A DNA stretch of 17,478 nt from CBDUQP01 sp965369385 (GCA_965369385.1 CBDUQP010000079.1:1-17478), one strand, 5' to 3'; positions 1 through 7,347 are shown, counted from the stretch's first letter. Made by a program: numbers and translations. Notes: generated by a model from the sequence alone, not told the origin.

Positions 1-169
1 CACAAGCATTTTTAGTCAGAAATTGGTTGCTGGCGAGACTCCCGTTCGATGGAAGGCTATTCTGTAGACGCGCAGGGCAGGGCGCAACCCGTAGAAAAGC
101 ATGACGAGATTCGTGAGTCCGAACGCCTCTGATTAGATGCGATTGCCCTGCATTTATGACTATATGGGA

Positions 170-197
170 TTGACCTGCGGAGGCAGATGCGTATACT
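170..197 (+). promoter_or_regulatory. sigma-70 type promoter of the tRNA-Cys gene
   Basis: A -35 box TTGACC (170-175) and a -10 box TATACT (192-197) are separated by 16 bases. Each box matches the housekeeping consensus at five of six positions. Transcription would start near 204, about nine bases before the mature tRNA 5' end, which suits a tRNA gene with a short leader. The upstream bases 1-169 show no gene I can support. Confidence 0.7.
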
Positions 198-212
198 ATC
201 TGGACGCTTCAC

Positions 213-285
213 GGCGGCGTAGCCAAGTGGCCTAAGGCGACGGATTGCAAATCCGTTATCGTGGGTTCGAATCCCACCGCCGCCT
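213..285 (+). tRNA. tRNA-Cys, anticodon GCA
   Basis: A complete cloverleaf can be drawn by hand. The acceptor stem GGCGGCG (213-219) pairs with CGCCGCC (278-284). The anticodon stem ACGGA (240-244) pairs with TCCGT (252-256) around loop TTGCAAA, with anticodon GCA at 247-249. The T arm GTGGG/CCCAC (261-265, 273-277) encloses TTCGAAT. The unpaired base 73 is T (285), the discriminator expected for tRNA-Cys. CCA is not encoded. A run of seven T (285-291) follows directly and, with the GC-rich stems, probably ends transcription. Its promoter lies at 170-197. Confidence 0.96.
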
Positions 286-292
286 TTTTTTG

Positions 293-321
293 TTGATGCA
301 TGCCTAATATTGGGGGATACT
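293..321 (+). promoter_or_regulatory. candidate promoter for the secreted haem-motif gene
   Basis: TTGATG (293-298) and GATACT (316-321) are spaced by 17 bases, a reasonable sigma-70 arrangement just after the tRNA T-run. The start would lie near 328, giving a leader of about 54 bases before the ATG at 382. It rests on consensus matching only. Confidence 0.4.
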
Positions 322-381
322 TACGTGGCGGCGTGTTGGTCCGCCGACCTTGCATCATACAAGACCATATCGAGGTGTGCC

Positions 382-1659
382 ATGATGAAGAAAGAGCTTT
401 GCATTCTTGTTTGCCTGGCGATGTCGGCATTGCCGCTTTTTGCTGAGACCCAGAGCATTTATCGCAAAAGCGGTGGTGTTGTCACTGGCGAAGTGACCAG
501 GACGAAGGCTGGATACAGTGTCAGATCCAAATTCGGGGCAGTGGTCATTCCCTATGACGACGTTGCGAAGATCGAGAAATTCGTTAGTGCTGGCGACGAG
601 TATCGCGAAAAACGCAGCGATATTAATGTCGATGATCCGCAGGATCTATATGAGCTTGCCGAATGGGCCTACAATAAGGCGCTCTACGAAGACGCCAGGC
701 AGTGCCTCAACGAGGCGCTGGCGATCAACAAGGACGACGAACTTTCGGAGCTTTTGCTTGAACAGGTGAAGGCGAAACTGGTTGCACTCGAGGCGAAGAA
801 AGCGAAAAAAGCCAAGAAGACCAGGGTGGGCAAGTCACATGGATCGAAGTTTGTCCGAGTTGATAAACGGCACCTTATTTCAAAGAAAGACATCTACAAG
901 ATCCGCCTGATGGAGTTCAGCAAGGCAGACGCAAAGGGGAGTCTCCGCGTTACCTTCCGGAACAAAGTTCTGGACCGCTTCATTGCAGAGATGGAAGGGC
1001 GAGGCGGTTTTAGGAGGGTGAAGTTCAAAAGAACTTTCATGTCATGGAAGTCGGCGAGAAAAATTGCGTATATTCTCGAATATGAACCGGACAACGAGGA
1101 CCTGCTCAAGGATATCCAGATTGAATCGGACCCGGCCTTCATGAGGACATTCCGACGCCGGGTCTGGCCGTCGCTGGAGAAAAGTTGTGCGTCGTCGAGT
1201 TGTCACGGCGACTCCAAGGGAGCGGGCGGATTGAAGCTGTTCCCCCAGTCAAGTAACGAATACATGGCCTACACTAACTTCGTTATCCTGGCTGGCTACA
1301 AGGCCAGAGCCGGGCGACTCATCAATCGAAGCGATCAGGCCAGCTCAGCGTTACTCACGTATGGTCTTTCGCAAACGAAAGTCAACCGCGGTAAGCATCC
1401 CACGCCAGTTCGGCCGGCGTTTGGGAATGTCAGAACGAGGCAGTACAAGAATACTCTGAAGTGGATATCCGATCTGAAATCCCCGGGGTATCCTGATTAT
1501 GCCCTGTCATACAAGCCTCTCATTGGAATGAAGTTGCACCTGTCAGGTGATGATGACCTTCCTGGGGCAAGGGTGCCTTCCACCAAAGGCAAGGATAGCG
1601 ATGACGATGATGATGACGATGAAGAATCCCCCAAGCGTCCCTCGCTGACAGGGGACTGA
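382..1659 (+). CDS. secreted protein with TPR-like stretch and CX4CH cytochrome-c-type motif
   Basis: This 425-residue protein is of unknown function. I chose the ATG at 382 because GAGG lies seven bases upstream and it begins a clean signal peptide: Met-Met-Lys-Lys, a hydrophobic core to about residue 20, and likely cleavage after Ala21. The open frame extends upstream to 310, but those residues look unlike protein. Residues 25-67 look like a small beta module (GEVTRTKAGYSV, then VVIPYDDVAKIE). Residues 84-120 look like one TPR-type helical hairpin. A Lys/Ala-rich linker follows. Cys269, Cys274 and His275 form CASSSCHGD, followed by GAGGLKLF, which recalls planctomycete single-haem cytochrome domains (PSCyt1-like), although the usual spacing is CX2CH. 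An acidic run (407-415, seven Asp then two Glu) lies near the C-terminus. Export to the periplasm and haem attachment are inferences. The next gene starts 19 bases downstream, so the two are probably co-transcribed. Confidence 0.8.
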   Translation: MMKKELCILVCLAMSALPLFAETQSIYRKSGGVVTGEVTRTKAGYSVRSKFGAVVIPYDDVAKIEKFVSAGDEYREKRSDINVDDPQDLYELAEWAYNKALYEDARQCLNEALAINKDDELSELLLEQVKAKLVALEAKKAKKAKKTRVGKSHGSKFVRVDKRHLISKKDIYKIRLMEFSKADAKGSLRVTFRNKVLDRFIAEMEGRGGFRRVKFKRTFMSWKSARKIAYILEYEPDNEDLLKDIQIESDPAFMRTFRRRVWPSLEKSCASSSCHGDSKGAGGLKLFPQSSNEYMAYTNFVILAGYKARAGRLINRSDQASSALLTYGLSQTKVNRGKHPTPVRPAFGNVRTRQYKNTLKWISDLKSPGYPDYALSYKPLIGMKLHLSGDDDLPGARVPSTKGKDSDDDDDDDEESPKRPSLTGD

Positions 1660-1678
1660 AGTCTGCTCTGGAGCGTCG

Positions 1679-2374
1679 ATGCAAACACTGTTTGTCTTGC
1701 TGCTGATATGTGTTCTGGTGTCTTGCCTGGCCGCCATGGCGGCAATGGGCGTGATGCAGTGCAAGCGAAGTAACCGTCTTGCGAGGAAGGCATATGATCG
1801 GCAATTGCACTTTGCGATGATTGACCCGTTTGATATTCCTCGGCGTTACGAGGGTTTCGCCCTGGTATCGTGCGGGCACAGTTCGCTTGCTCACAACATT
1901 ACCCACGGACACGTGGGCGGGTGTCCTATAAGGGCGTTCGATTTCCGCTACGAGGTAGCCCACGCGACCCGGCGGGTGGCCAGGCATTACATCGCGGTAG
2001 TCGCTGAGACCGATAATGCTCTCCCGCGGCTTGTGATGTGGCACGAACAAGACCATGCCGCCATGCCTCTGACGCACATAGGCCGCTCGGTACGTATGGG
2101 CAGTTGGTATTGCATTGGCCAGGGCGATGTCCTGACGGGTCTGGTTGGGCGGCTTGAGAAATTGTTCGGTGATGGTGTGGTGAACGTAGAGACGCGAGGA
2201 GCATCACTGATGATATGTTCGCCGGTGACCGCGCCGAAACAGGATTACTGCGATATATTGGTGATGCTGCCCGAGTTGCTGGAATTGTTTCTGGCACATG
2301 GGGCAGGCAATCTTAGGGCTGACGAGGCAAATCACGCTCGTCTCGCTGATTCAGCCGCACCTGCTGACCGATAG
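1679..2374 (+). CDS. membrane-anchored protein of unknown function
   Basis: This 231-residue protein starts with ATG five bases after a TGGAG ribosome site (1669-1673). Residues 1-26 form one hydrophobic anchor with no clear cleavage site, followed by Cys-Lys-Arg-Ser, so the body is probably cytoplasmic or peripheral to the membrane. The body contains RRYEGFALVSCGHSS, a His- and Gly-rich turn, then FDFRYEVAHATRRVARHYIAVVAE. That pattern (a folded beta sheet with FDxRY and a later 'RLEKLFGDG' segment) recalls uncharacterised planctomycete proteins that follow one N-terminal TM helix. I recognise no catalytic motif. It sits 19 bases after the haem-motif gene and probably shares its transcript. 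No terminator is evident after its stop. Confidence 0.75.
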   Translation: MQTLFVLLLICVLVSCLAAMAAMGVMQCKRSNRLARKAYDRQLHFAMIDPFDIPRRYEGFALVSCGHSSLAHNITHGHVGGCPIRAFDFRYEVAHATRRVARHYIAVVAETDNALPRLVMWHEQDHAAMPLTHIGRSVRMGSWYCIGQGDVLTGLVGRLEKLFGDGVVNVETRGASLMICSPVTAPKQDYCDILVMLPELLELFLAHGAGNLRADEANHARLADSAAPADR

Positions 2375-2536
2375 CACGCCAAGCGTATGGACGGAAACTT
2401 GTCGCCAGCTCGCCGCTGCGGGCTCCGCCGGGCACGATTGATGAACGGTGCACTGGATCAGCCCGACATAAACTACTATGTAATGCCGGTTATGGTGAAT
2501 CGCATTCCTTGCGTGAAGCTGTGTTTGCCATTCTCT

Positions 2537-2560
2537 TGCATTTCGCAACGTTGAAATGCA
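2537..2560. promoter_or_regulatory. 24-base dyad upstream of the coiled-coil gene
   Basis: TGCATTTC (2537-2544) and GAAATGCA (2553-2560) are perfect inverted arms of eight bases around GCAACGTT, which is itself nearly palindromic. It lies 65 bases before the GTG at 2625. It overlaps a weak promoter-like pair, TTGAAA (2551-2556) and TTAAAA (2573-2578) with a 16-base gap. An operator is possible. A transcript hairpin is the alternative, but no T-run follows, so it is not a typical terminator. Confidence 0.35.
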
Positions 2561-2624
2561 CGGGCAATCATGTTAAAAAACAAGGACTCGGCGGTGTGCT
2601 TATGTCGAGCTTGGGAGATATAGC

Positions 2625-4133
2625 GTGAAAAAGCTTAAGTTGGCGTTGTTTGCCTTAGGGTTGATAGCTGTGTGTGCTGCTCTTTTATACAAGTTCTGGC
2701 CACCGGTACCCGGGCTTGCTGAATCAGCAGAACTAGTTGATGAAGCTAATGTTGCGAGAAGAATGTGCGATAAGGCAGCAGTGCTTCTCTGGCGTGAGTC
2801 TTTGGGCGACGACAAGCTGCAGAAACTCTCGATACGCGGTATTTCCGTGATGGTTCCTCAGAACCAGCGAGATGCCTGGGAGCACTGCCGCAAGATTCAG
2901 AAGCTTCTGACCACTGCTGGAATGACGAAAGTAAAAGTTTCGGCCTCCGCAAAAGCCACTCTTGAGCATGCCCAAGGACGCCTCCGACTTATCCGGCGTG
3001 ATTGTATCGAGCGGATGCTGGATGATACGCTCCCATCCCTGGATGAGAAGTTCAATGCATTGAACGATGCCTGCGTAGAACTGGAAGCCCTCCACGCCAG
3101 GATCAACACGCTTGAGAAGCTGGCGGACGGCAACGATGACGATATCGATCGCGAGCTGAAGAAGGCAAATGCCGGGATCAAGAAGATAGATGTCAAACGT
3201 GGCAATGCCAAGTCCGGGCTCATCGGACGCAAGAACTCACTGGAAAGCCAAATTGCCGGGCTTAACGACAAAGCTGCGCAGGCTATGAGTTCAGCCAGCC
3301 AGTTGCAGTCGCAGTATATTCTTGCCGAAGGCAAAGTTGCTGGAGTATTGCAGGAGCAGGCTCTAGCCAACAAGTTACTGGCTACCAAGGCGTCCCAGGA
3401 CGCAAGCAGGTGCCAGGGCGAGCTGGACTTGGTTCTGGCGGATCTCACGAGCCTGAAGATGGCGCGGGCGGCGGCCGAGGAGATAATCGCTACTGTCGAG
3501 CAGAATCGCCAGAGCAGGAGAACCAATAGAAAGCCCAGCCAGAAGCGATTGCTTTCCGTTGAAGATCAGTTGGGCAAGGCGCCGGCGAAGTTGAAGGCGA
3601 TGTCCGCTGATCTGCTGAAAACGTGTGATATTGCTGCGAGACTTGCCAATGCCGCCAGGACTGAGAACAACTTTGCCGCCAGCAACTTCCGGGCTGCGGC
3701 TGGGGGATTTGAGGCCAGTGGGGCAATGGCAGCCAGGCAAGGCGAATGTTTTATGGATTGGGCTCAGGTGCTCATGAAGGGGCATGACCTTGCCAAGAAG
3801 ACTCGTAATGTGGCGGATAAGCTCACCGGCGCGTGGGCACTGGCCAAGCTTGACGGTGATGCCCCATATGCCAAGGAAATGCTGGAGTTTGCCGAAAAGA
3901 TGAGCCGCAACGAGGAGGACGCCAAGAAGAAGCTGGTTGAGGCCATCTCCAAGTTCCAGCAGGCAAGAAATGCCGGCGGCAAGAATCGGAACATATATGC
4001 CTGCCAGGCATACGCTGCGGTTCAGTACAAGTTCAGGCTGACCGGCGATGCCAAGGACAAGGAGCTTTTGGATAAGCTCAAAATGGATATAAAGGGTCCT
4101 CTGGCAGAATCGCTGTTGAAGTCGGGAGACTAG
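2625..4133 (+). CDS. membrane-anchored coiled-coil protein, function unknown
   Basis: This 502-residue protein begins with GTG at 2625, placed seven bases after GGGAG (2613-2617). Residues 1-22 (Met-Lys-Lys-Leu-Lys followed by a hydrophobic stretch) form a signal anchor or uncleaved signal peptide. The remainder is Ala-, Lys- and Glu-rich and almost wholly helical in character, with long stretches of heptad-like spacing, for example around ELEALHARINTLEKL and the segment from about 190 to 290. The C-terminal third has shorter helices resembling a TPR-like scaffold (KFQQARNAGGKNRNIYACQA). I see no enzymatic motif. A structural or assembly role in the envelope is the most that can be inferred. 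It stands 250 bases after the previous gene with its own ribosome site, so it may be a separate transcription unit. The stop is followed by a long gene-free stretch. Confidence 0.75.
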   Translation: MKKLKLALFALGLIAVCAALLYKFWPPVPGLAESAELVDEANVARRMCDKAAVLLWRESLGDDKLQKLSIRGISVMVPQNQRDAWEHCRKIQKLLTTAGMTKVKVSASAKATLEHAQGRLRLIRRDCIERMLDDTLPSLDEKFNALNDACVELEALHARINTLEKLADGNDDDIDRELKKANAGIKKIDVKRGNAKSGLIGRKNSLESQIAGLNDKAAQAMSSASQLQSQYILAEGKVAGVLQEQALANKLLATKASQDASRCQGELDLVLADLTSLKMARAAAEEIIATVEQNRQSRRTNRKPSQKRLLSVEDQLGKAPAKLKAMSADLLKTCDIAARLANAARTENNFAASNFRAAAGGFEASGAMAARQGECFMDWAQVLMKGHDLAKKTRNVADKLTGAWALAKLDGDAPYAKEMLEFAEKMSRNEEDAKKKLVEAISKFQQARNAGGKNRNIYACQAYAAVQYKFRLTGDAKDKELLDKLKMDIKGPLAESLLKSGD

Positions 4134-4422
4134 AGCTGGCGTAGGAAGGGCGTACGGGACCGAAGGGACGCCTGCTAGATCGCTCAGGTTGCCGGGGTGG
4201 GCAAGGCTCCGTTTGGATGATGCGGTAGATGGTGGTGGCTGTAGGACTTGAGAAGTGCTGGGGCCGATTGGTCTGTTAGAAATGTCGCTTTAAGTGGTTT
4301 ATTTGCAGCCTTGTCTTTTTTTGGCAAAAACTTCTTGCGAGGGGCTGTTTGTGGGCGTAACATGATGGAAGCATATGGGTTTGGGGTGATGTTCGATTCT
4401 AGTTCTTTGTAATGGCGAATGT

Positions 4423-4448
4423 GACTTGTCGCGACGACTTGTGACGAC
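4423..4448 (+). repeat. imperfect 13-base tandem repeat
   Basis: GACTTGTCGCGAC (4423-4435) is followed directly by GACTTGTGACGAC (4436-4448), differing at two positions. It is small and may be chance. It lies about 80 bases before the palindrome cluster. Confidence 0.4.
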
Positions 4449-4528
4449 GAAGCCATAGGCGAAGCCGCAAGCTCGCAGAGCGAAAATGCAGTCGGGCTGC
4501 TGGATTCTTAAGTCGTTCTCCGGTTCCG

Positions 4529-4564
4529 ACCTGCCTGCCGGCAGGCAGGTGTAATCGGGATTAC
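4529..4564. repeat. 22-base perfect palindrome followed by a second dyad
   Basis: The half ACCTGCCTGCC (4529-4539) is followed immediately by its exact reverse complement (4540-4550), with no spacer. GTAATC-GG-GATTAC (4551-4564) abuts it. Three more short dyads follow: TGTCA-TC-TGACA (4573-4584), CTGT-T-ACAG (4591-4599) and GTCTG-TTTTG-CAGAC (4607-4621). The perfect GC-rich palindrome resembles dispersed palindromic repeats found in intergenic DNA of many bacteria. Whether it is a genome-wide repeat cannot be seen here. Confidence 0.75.
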
Positions 4565-5058
4565 GGCCGGGGTGTCATCTGACATTCTTTCTGTTACAGA
4601 GTACTGGTCTGTTTTGCAGACGTTACGGACAAGCTTTATGGTTCGTGGCGTGACGTCTCATTTTATACGGGTGCCAACTTTGTACCGCTGTGCATTTGCC
4701 GGGTCTTCTTGGCTATAGGGTTACATGTCTGATTTTGGTTGTTGTGTTTGTTCCAAGGTGCCTGATGCTGTCGGAAACTGGTGGTATATCCAGCTCGAAC
4801 TGGGTACACTGTAGAACTAAGGTTCATTTCTATTTGTGGGTTACTGCTGATGTTAGCGGTGTGGGGCGTGTGATGAGGTCTTGTTCGTTTGGTTCTGGAA
4901 GGTGTGTTCCACGGATGGGTGTTTCGCTTGGCGAGGTGGCCCAATGGATGACTTCGAGAAAAGAAAACTTGAGCGATTCGCAAGTTTTAGTCAATTCTCT
5001 CCGAATAAGCACATGTTACAGGGGCGATTCACACAAGGGTGCTGAAGGAGTCGGGAGT

Positions 5059-6750
5059 ATGCGAAGGTATACGGATGTTTCTATCACGGAATTGTCGGGG
5101 GAACTGGCAGCCGGTTTGGTGCGTCTAAGGCGTGGGTATATCGACGCAGCCGAGTCGCTGATGCAAATCGTAGAACCCGATCAGGAGTATCCTTTTGAGT
5201 TCGTTGTCTCTCGTCTTACGGGATACAGACCGCCGAAATCCGAGAAGGCTTCGCACACCATAACGGGCAAGGGGTTGCTGGCTGACATGCAGATGTTGAT
5301 GTTTGATATTTGCGACAGTGTCGATCTGAAAGTCAGCGACTATGGTGAGGGTGTCTATGATACTGCCACTTTGGCTCGCAAGTACAATGTCTCCACCAAA
5401 ACGGTTCAACGCTGGCGTAAGCGCGGGTTGCCTGCCAGGCGGCTGGTGTTCCCTGATGGGAAGCGTCGTGTTGCTTTTCTGAAGACTTCCGTGGACACCT
5501 TCACCGATCATCACAAGAACGAGATTGATCGCTCGGTGCGTTTTACGCAGATGTCGGCCGAGGAGCGGGAAGAGATTATCCGCCAGTCCAAGCGAATGGC
5601 TCAGTTCACGAACTGCTGCCTGAGCGACGTGGCAAAGCGTCTTGCAAACAAGACGGGACGGGCAGTTGAGACCATTCGCTATACGATCAGAAACCACGAT
5701 GTTGAGCATCCTGACGATGCGGTATTCCCGTATTTGCTGACGCCTCTGGATGAAAAGGAACGCTTGGCGATTTACCGGAGTTTTCTGCGTGGTGTGCCCG
5801 TGATGTCACTGGCCGAGAAGTATCATCGCACTCGCGGAAGCATATATCGTGTAGTGAACGAAATGCGAGCTCGTCAGTTGATGAAACGTCCGATCGATTT
5901 CATCGACTCAGACGAATTCGCCAGGGAAGATGCCGATGCACTGGTTCTGGGGGATATGCCTTCCATTTTGTCGAAAGAAGATTCGCCGAACAGACGCAAG
6001 TCCAAGAACTCCGTTGCGCCCAATGGTCTGCCTGCATACTTGAGATCGCTCTACGATGTGCCCTTGCTTAATGCCGAACAGGAACGTCATCTGTTCAGGC
6101 AGTATAACTATCTCAAGTTTAAAGCCGACAAGCTGCGGGATGACTTGGACGTGGAACGCATCAGTGCTTCGCAGTTGCGGAAAATCGAAGGACTGCTCGT
6201 TCGTGCCAACGCAGTGAAGAACCAGATCATTCGCTCGAATCTGCGATTGGTCGTATCTATCGCCAAGAAGCACGCCGGCGGCGCACAAACGCTCTTCGAA
6301 CTCATCAGCGACGGTAATGTTTCGCTGATGCGGGCTGTTGAGAAATTTGACTACTCTCGCGGGTATCGCTTCAGCACCTACGCTTCATGGGCGATTATGC
6401 GAAATTACGCCAGAAGCGTACCGAAAGAGCGTTACCAGCTCGATCGCTTCTCCACCGGGCATGAAAGCGTGTTGGATATCGCCGCCAGCCTGCGGGCATA
6501 CGATCCCAATATTGCCAACGTCAAGGAACTCCGCGAAAGCATCGATTCCATGCTGTCCCAGCTTTCTTCCACCGAGCGATCCATCCTGATAGATCATTAC
6601 GGGCTCGATGACAACGGCGATACCAAAACGCTTGATCAACTTGGCCAACGTCTGGGCATATCAAAGGAACGCGTCCGGCAGATAGAAATCCAAGCGCTGA
6701 AGAAATTGCGGGCAGTCACCAATCCGGACGAAGCCGGCATCCTCGGCTGA
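5059..6750 (+). CDS. sigma-70 family factor with N-terminal HTH region (planctomycete type)
   Basis: This 563-residue protein directs RNA polymerase to promoters. The ATG at 5059 was chosen because AAGGAG (5045-5050) lies eight bases before it. Residues 1-90 are helical and unassigned. Residues 101-148 form a MerR/excisionase-like HTH with a wing (DTATLARKYNVSTKTVQRW, then VFPDGKRRVAF). Residues 188-215 (LSDVAKRLANKTGRAVETIRY) and 245-280 look like two further HTH-type segments. The sigma part follows: region 1.2 at about 324-350 (LPAYLRSLYDVPLLNAEQE), region 2 at about 390-458 (NLRLVVSIAKKH, ISDGNVSLMRAVEKFDY, FSTYASWAIMRNYARSV) and region 4 at about 504-553 (TLDQLGQRLGISKERVRQIE). Region 3 is short or missing. 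This architecture is characteristic of planctomycete sigma factors. The target promoters and the signal sensed, if any, are unknown. No anti-sigma gene lies beside it. Confidence 0.92.
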   Translation: MRRYTDVSITELSGELAAGLVRLRRGYIDAAESLMQIVEPDQEYPFEFVVSRLTGYRPPKSEKASHTITGKGLLADMQMLMFDICDSVDLKVSDYGEGVYDTATLARKYNVSTKTVQRWRKRGLPARRLVFPDGKRRVAFLKTSVDTFTDHHKNEIDRSVRFTQMSAEEREEIIRQSKRMAQFTNCCLSDVAKRLANKTGRAVETIRYTIRNHDVEHPDDAVFPYLLTPLDEKERLAIYRSFLRGVPVMSLAEKYHRTRGSIYRVVNEMRARQLMKRPIDFIDSDEFAREDADALVLGDMPSILSKEDSPNRRKSKNSVAPNGLPAYLRSLYDVPLLNAEQERHLFRQYNYLKFKADKLRDDLDVERISASQLRKIEGLLVRANAVKNQIIRSNLRLVVSIAKKHAGGAQTLFELISDGNVSLMRAVEKFDYSRGYRFSTYASWAIMRNYARSVPKERYQLDRFSTGHESVLDIAASLRAYDPNIANVKELRESIDSMLSQLSSTERSILIDHYGLDDNGDTKTLDQLGQRLGISKERVRQIEIQALKKLRAVTNPDEAGILG

Positions 6751-6803
6751 TTGTTCGCCCGTGCAACCCGGCAGTGTATTCCAGGGAGCTTGTCGCGTTG
6801 CGC

Positions 6804-6968
6804 TAGCAGTCCGTTGAAAAATGGGTTCCGTAGCGAGTACGCGGAATTTCACCGAGCACCAAGGAATGAAAATGAAGGCAATTCGGGTGAATTGTCGAGT
6901 TTTCATGACGCAGACGCGCAGGTGAAAGGCCCGTATGTAGCAGGAACAGCTTTTTCAACGGGCTGCTA
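6804..6968. mobile_element. MITE-like element with 18-base terminal inverted repeats
   Basis: The left end TAGCAGTCCGTTGAAAAA (6804-6821) and right end TTTTTCAACGGGCTGCTA (6951-6968) are inverted repeats matching at 17 of 18 bases, and the one mismatch is a T/G that could still wobble-pair. Pairing continues inward with GTTCC/GGAAC. The outermost TA at each end fits a TA target duplication, as made by IS630/Tc1-mariner type transposases. The 165-bp body encodes no transposase. It contains smaller hairpins, for example TTCCG/CGGAA and AATTC/GAATT. It lies between the sigma factor gene and dnaK and would fold into a long hairpin if transcribed. Confidence 0.7.
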
Positions 6969-7274
6969 TGGGCTCTCAGTACCCCGGTTTTTCTCGCCGA
7001 CACCCCGCGGACAGGCTCTATGAACTGTGGAGTTTGCCGCGTGTGCGTGCGGATTTCCTCGCTCCGGTTGGTCAGGTCAAAAAACAGCCCGGCCGGTGAC
7101 CATCACTTCCCAAGCTCCTTCGGACATGCCGCTCAACGTACTAATCCCATTTCCTGACGGTTTGGCCGAGGAGTCTGCCAAAGTGGCGACAAACGCTGGG
7201 AAGTCAGCCGGTATGGCATATTTGCTCTAAGTGGCTCTTAGCGTAAGTGTCAGCATATAAAGACAATAGCGTTG
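6969..7274 (+). other. gene-free stretch upstream of dnaK
   Basis: No gene is supportable here. A short open frame (ATG near 7126, about 34 codons, ending at the TAA near 7230) has no ribosome site and no recognisable similarity. The stretch may hold upstream binding sites for the dnaK promoter. Confidence 0.4.
7227..7241. promoter_or_regulatory. short inverted repeat, possible activator site for dnaK
   Basis: CTAAG (7227-7231) and CTTAG (7237-7241) are perfect inverted arms around TGGCT. The dyad lies about 35-50 bases upstream of the -24 element of the dnaK promoter. Sigma-54 promoters need an upstream activator, but sites usually lie further away (roughly 80-150 bases), so the link is tentative. 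Confidence 0.25.
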
Positions 7275-7290
7275 TGGCACGCATGTTGCA
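7275..7290 (+). promoter_or_regulatory. sigma-54 (RpoN) -24/-12 promoter upstream of dnaK
   Basis: The sequence TGGCACG (7275-7281), four bases, then TTGCA (7286-7290) matches the sigma-54 consensus TGGCACG-N4-TTGCA at every fixed position. The invariant GG (7276-7277) and GC (7288-7289) are exactly ten bases apart. Transcription would begin near 7301, giving a leader of about 108 bases before the dnaK ATG at 7409. No CIRCE element is visible. A possible alternative -10 (TATACT, 7337-7342) lacks a good -35. The match is seen in the sequence; its use is inferred. Confidence 0.65.
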
Positions 7291-7347
7291 TATATTATGG
7301 ATGTAGGATCGTCGCAATGCGGCGGATTCTGATGAATATACTATTAG

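Larger units (their letters stand above)
4134..5058 (+). other. gene-free 925-base stretch before the sigma factor gene
   Basis: No convincing coding region is present. The sigma-factor frame stays open back to 4690, but the residues there are Cys-, Trp- and Val-rich with no family character, and the strong ribosome site lies at 5045-5050. The stretch holds an imperfect 13-base tandem repeat (4423-4448), a T-run near 4314 and a cluster of short palindromes (4529-4621). It may be a long 5' leader, a small RNA locus or eroded intergenic sequence. I could not settle on a promoter. Confidence 0.5.

Noticed and set aside
2..67. Open frame at the left edge ending in TAG at 65-67 (about 21 codons)
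   Set aside because: Another plus frame is open even further, to 104, and neither has recognisable features. Too short to call a partial gene.
209..430. Minus-strand open frame containing VGFEPT across the tRNA gene
   Set aside because: This peptide is the familiar spurious translation of a tRNA T-arm region on the opposite strand. The cloverleaf explains the sequence.
4189..4204. TTGCC/GGCAA hairpin after the coiled-coil gene as a terminator
   Set aside because: A five-pair stem with no following T-run. The T-run near 4314 is too far away.
4690..5058. Upstream extension of the sigma factor by 123 residues
   Set aside because: The residues lack protein family character, and a strong AAGGAG sits eight bases before the ATG at 5059.
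7126..7230. Short plus-strand frame starting MPLNVLIPFPDG before dnaK
   Set aside because: No ribosome site and only about 34 codons. It might be a decayed fragment but cannot be supported.
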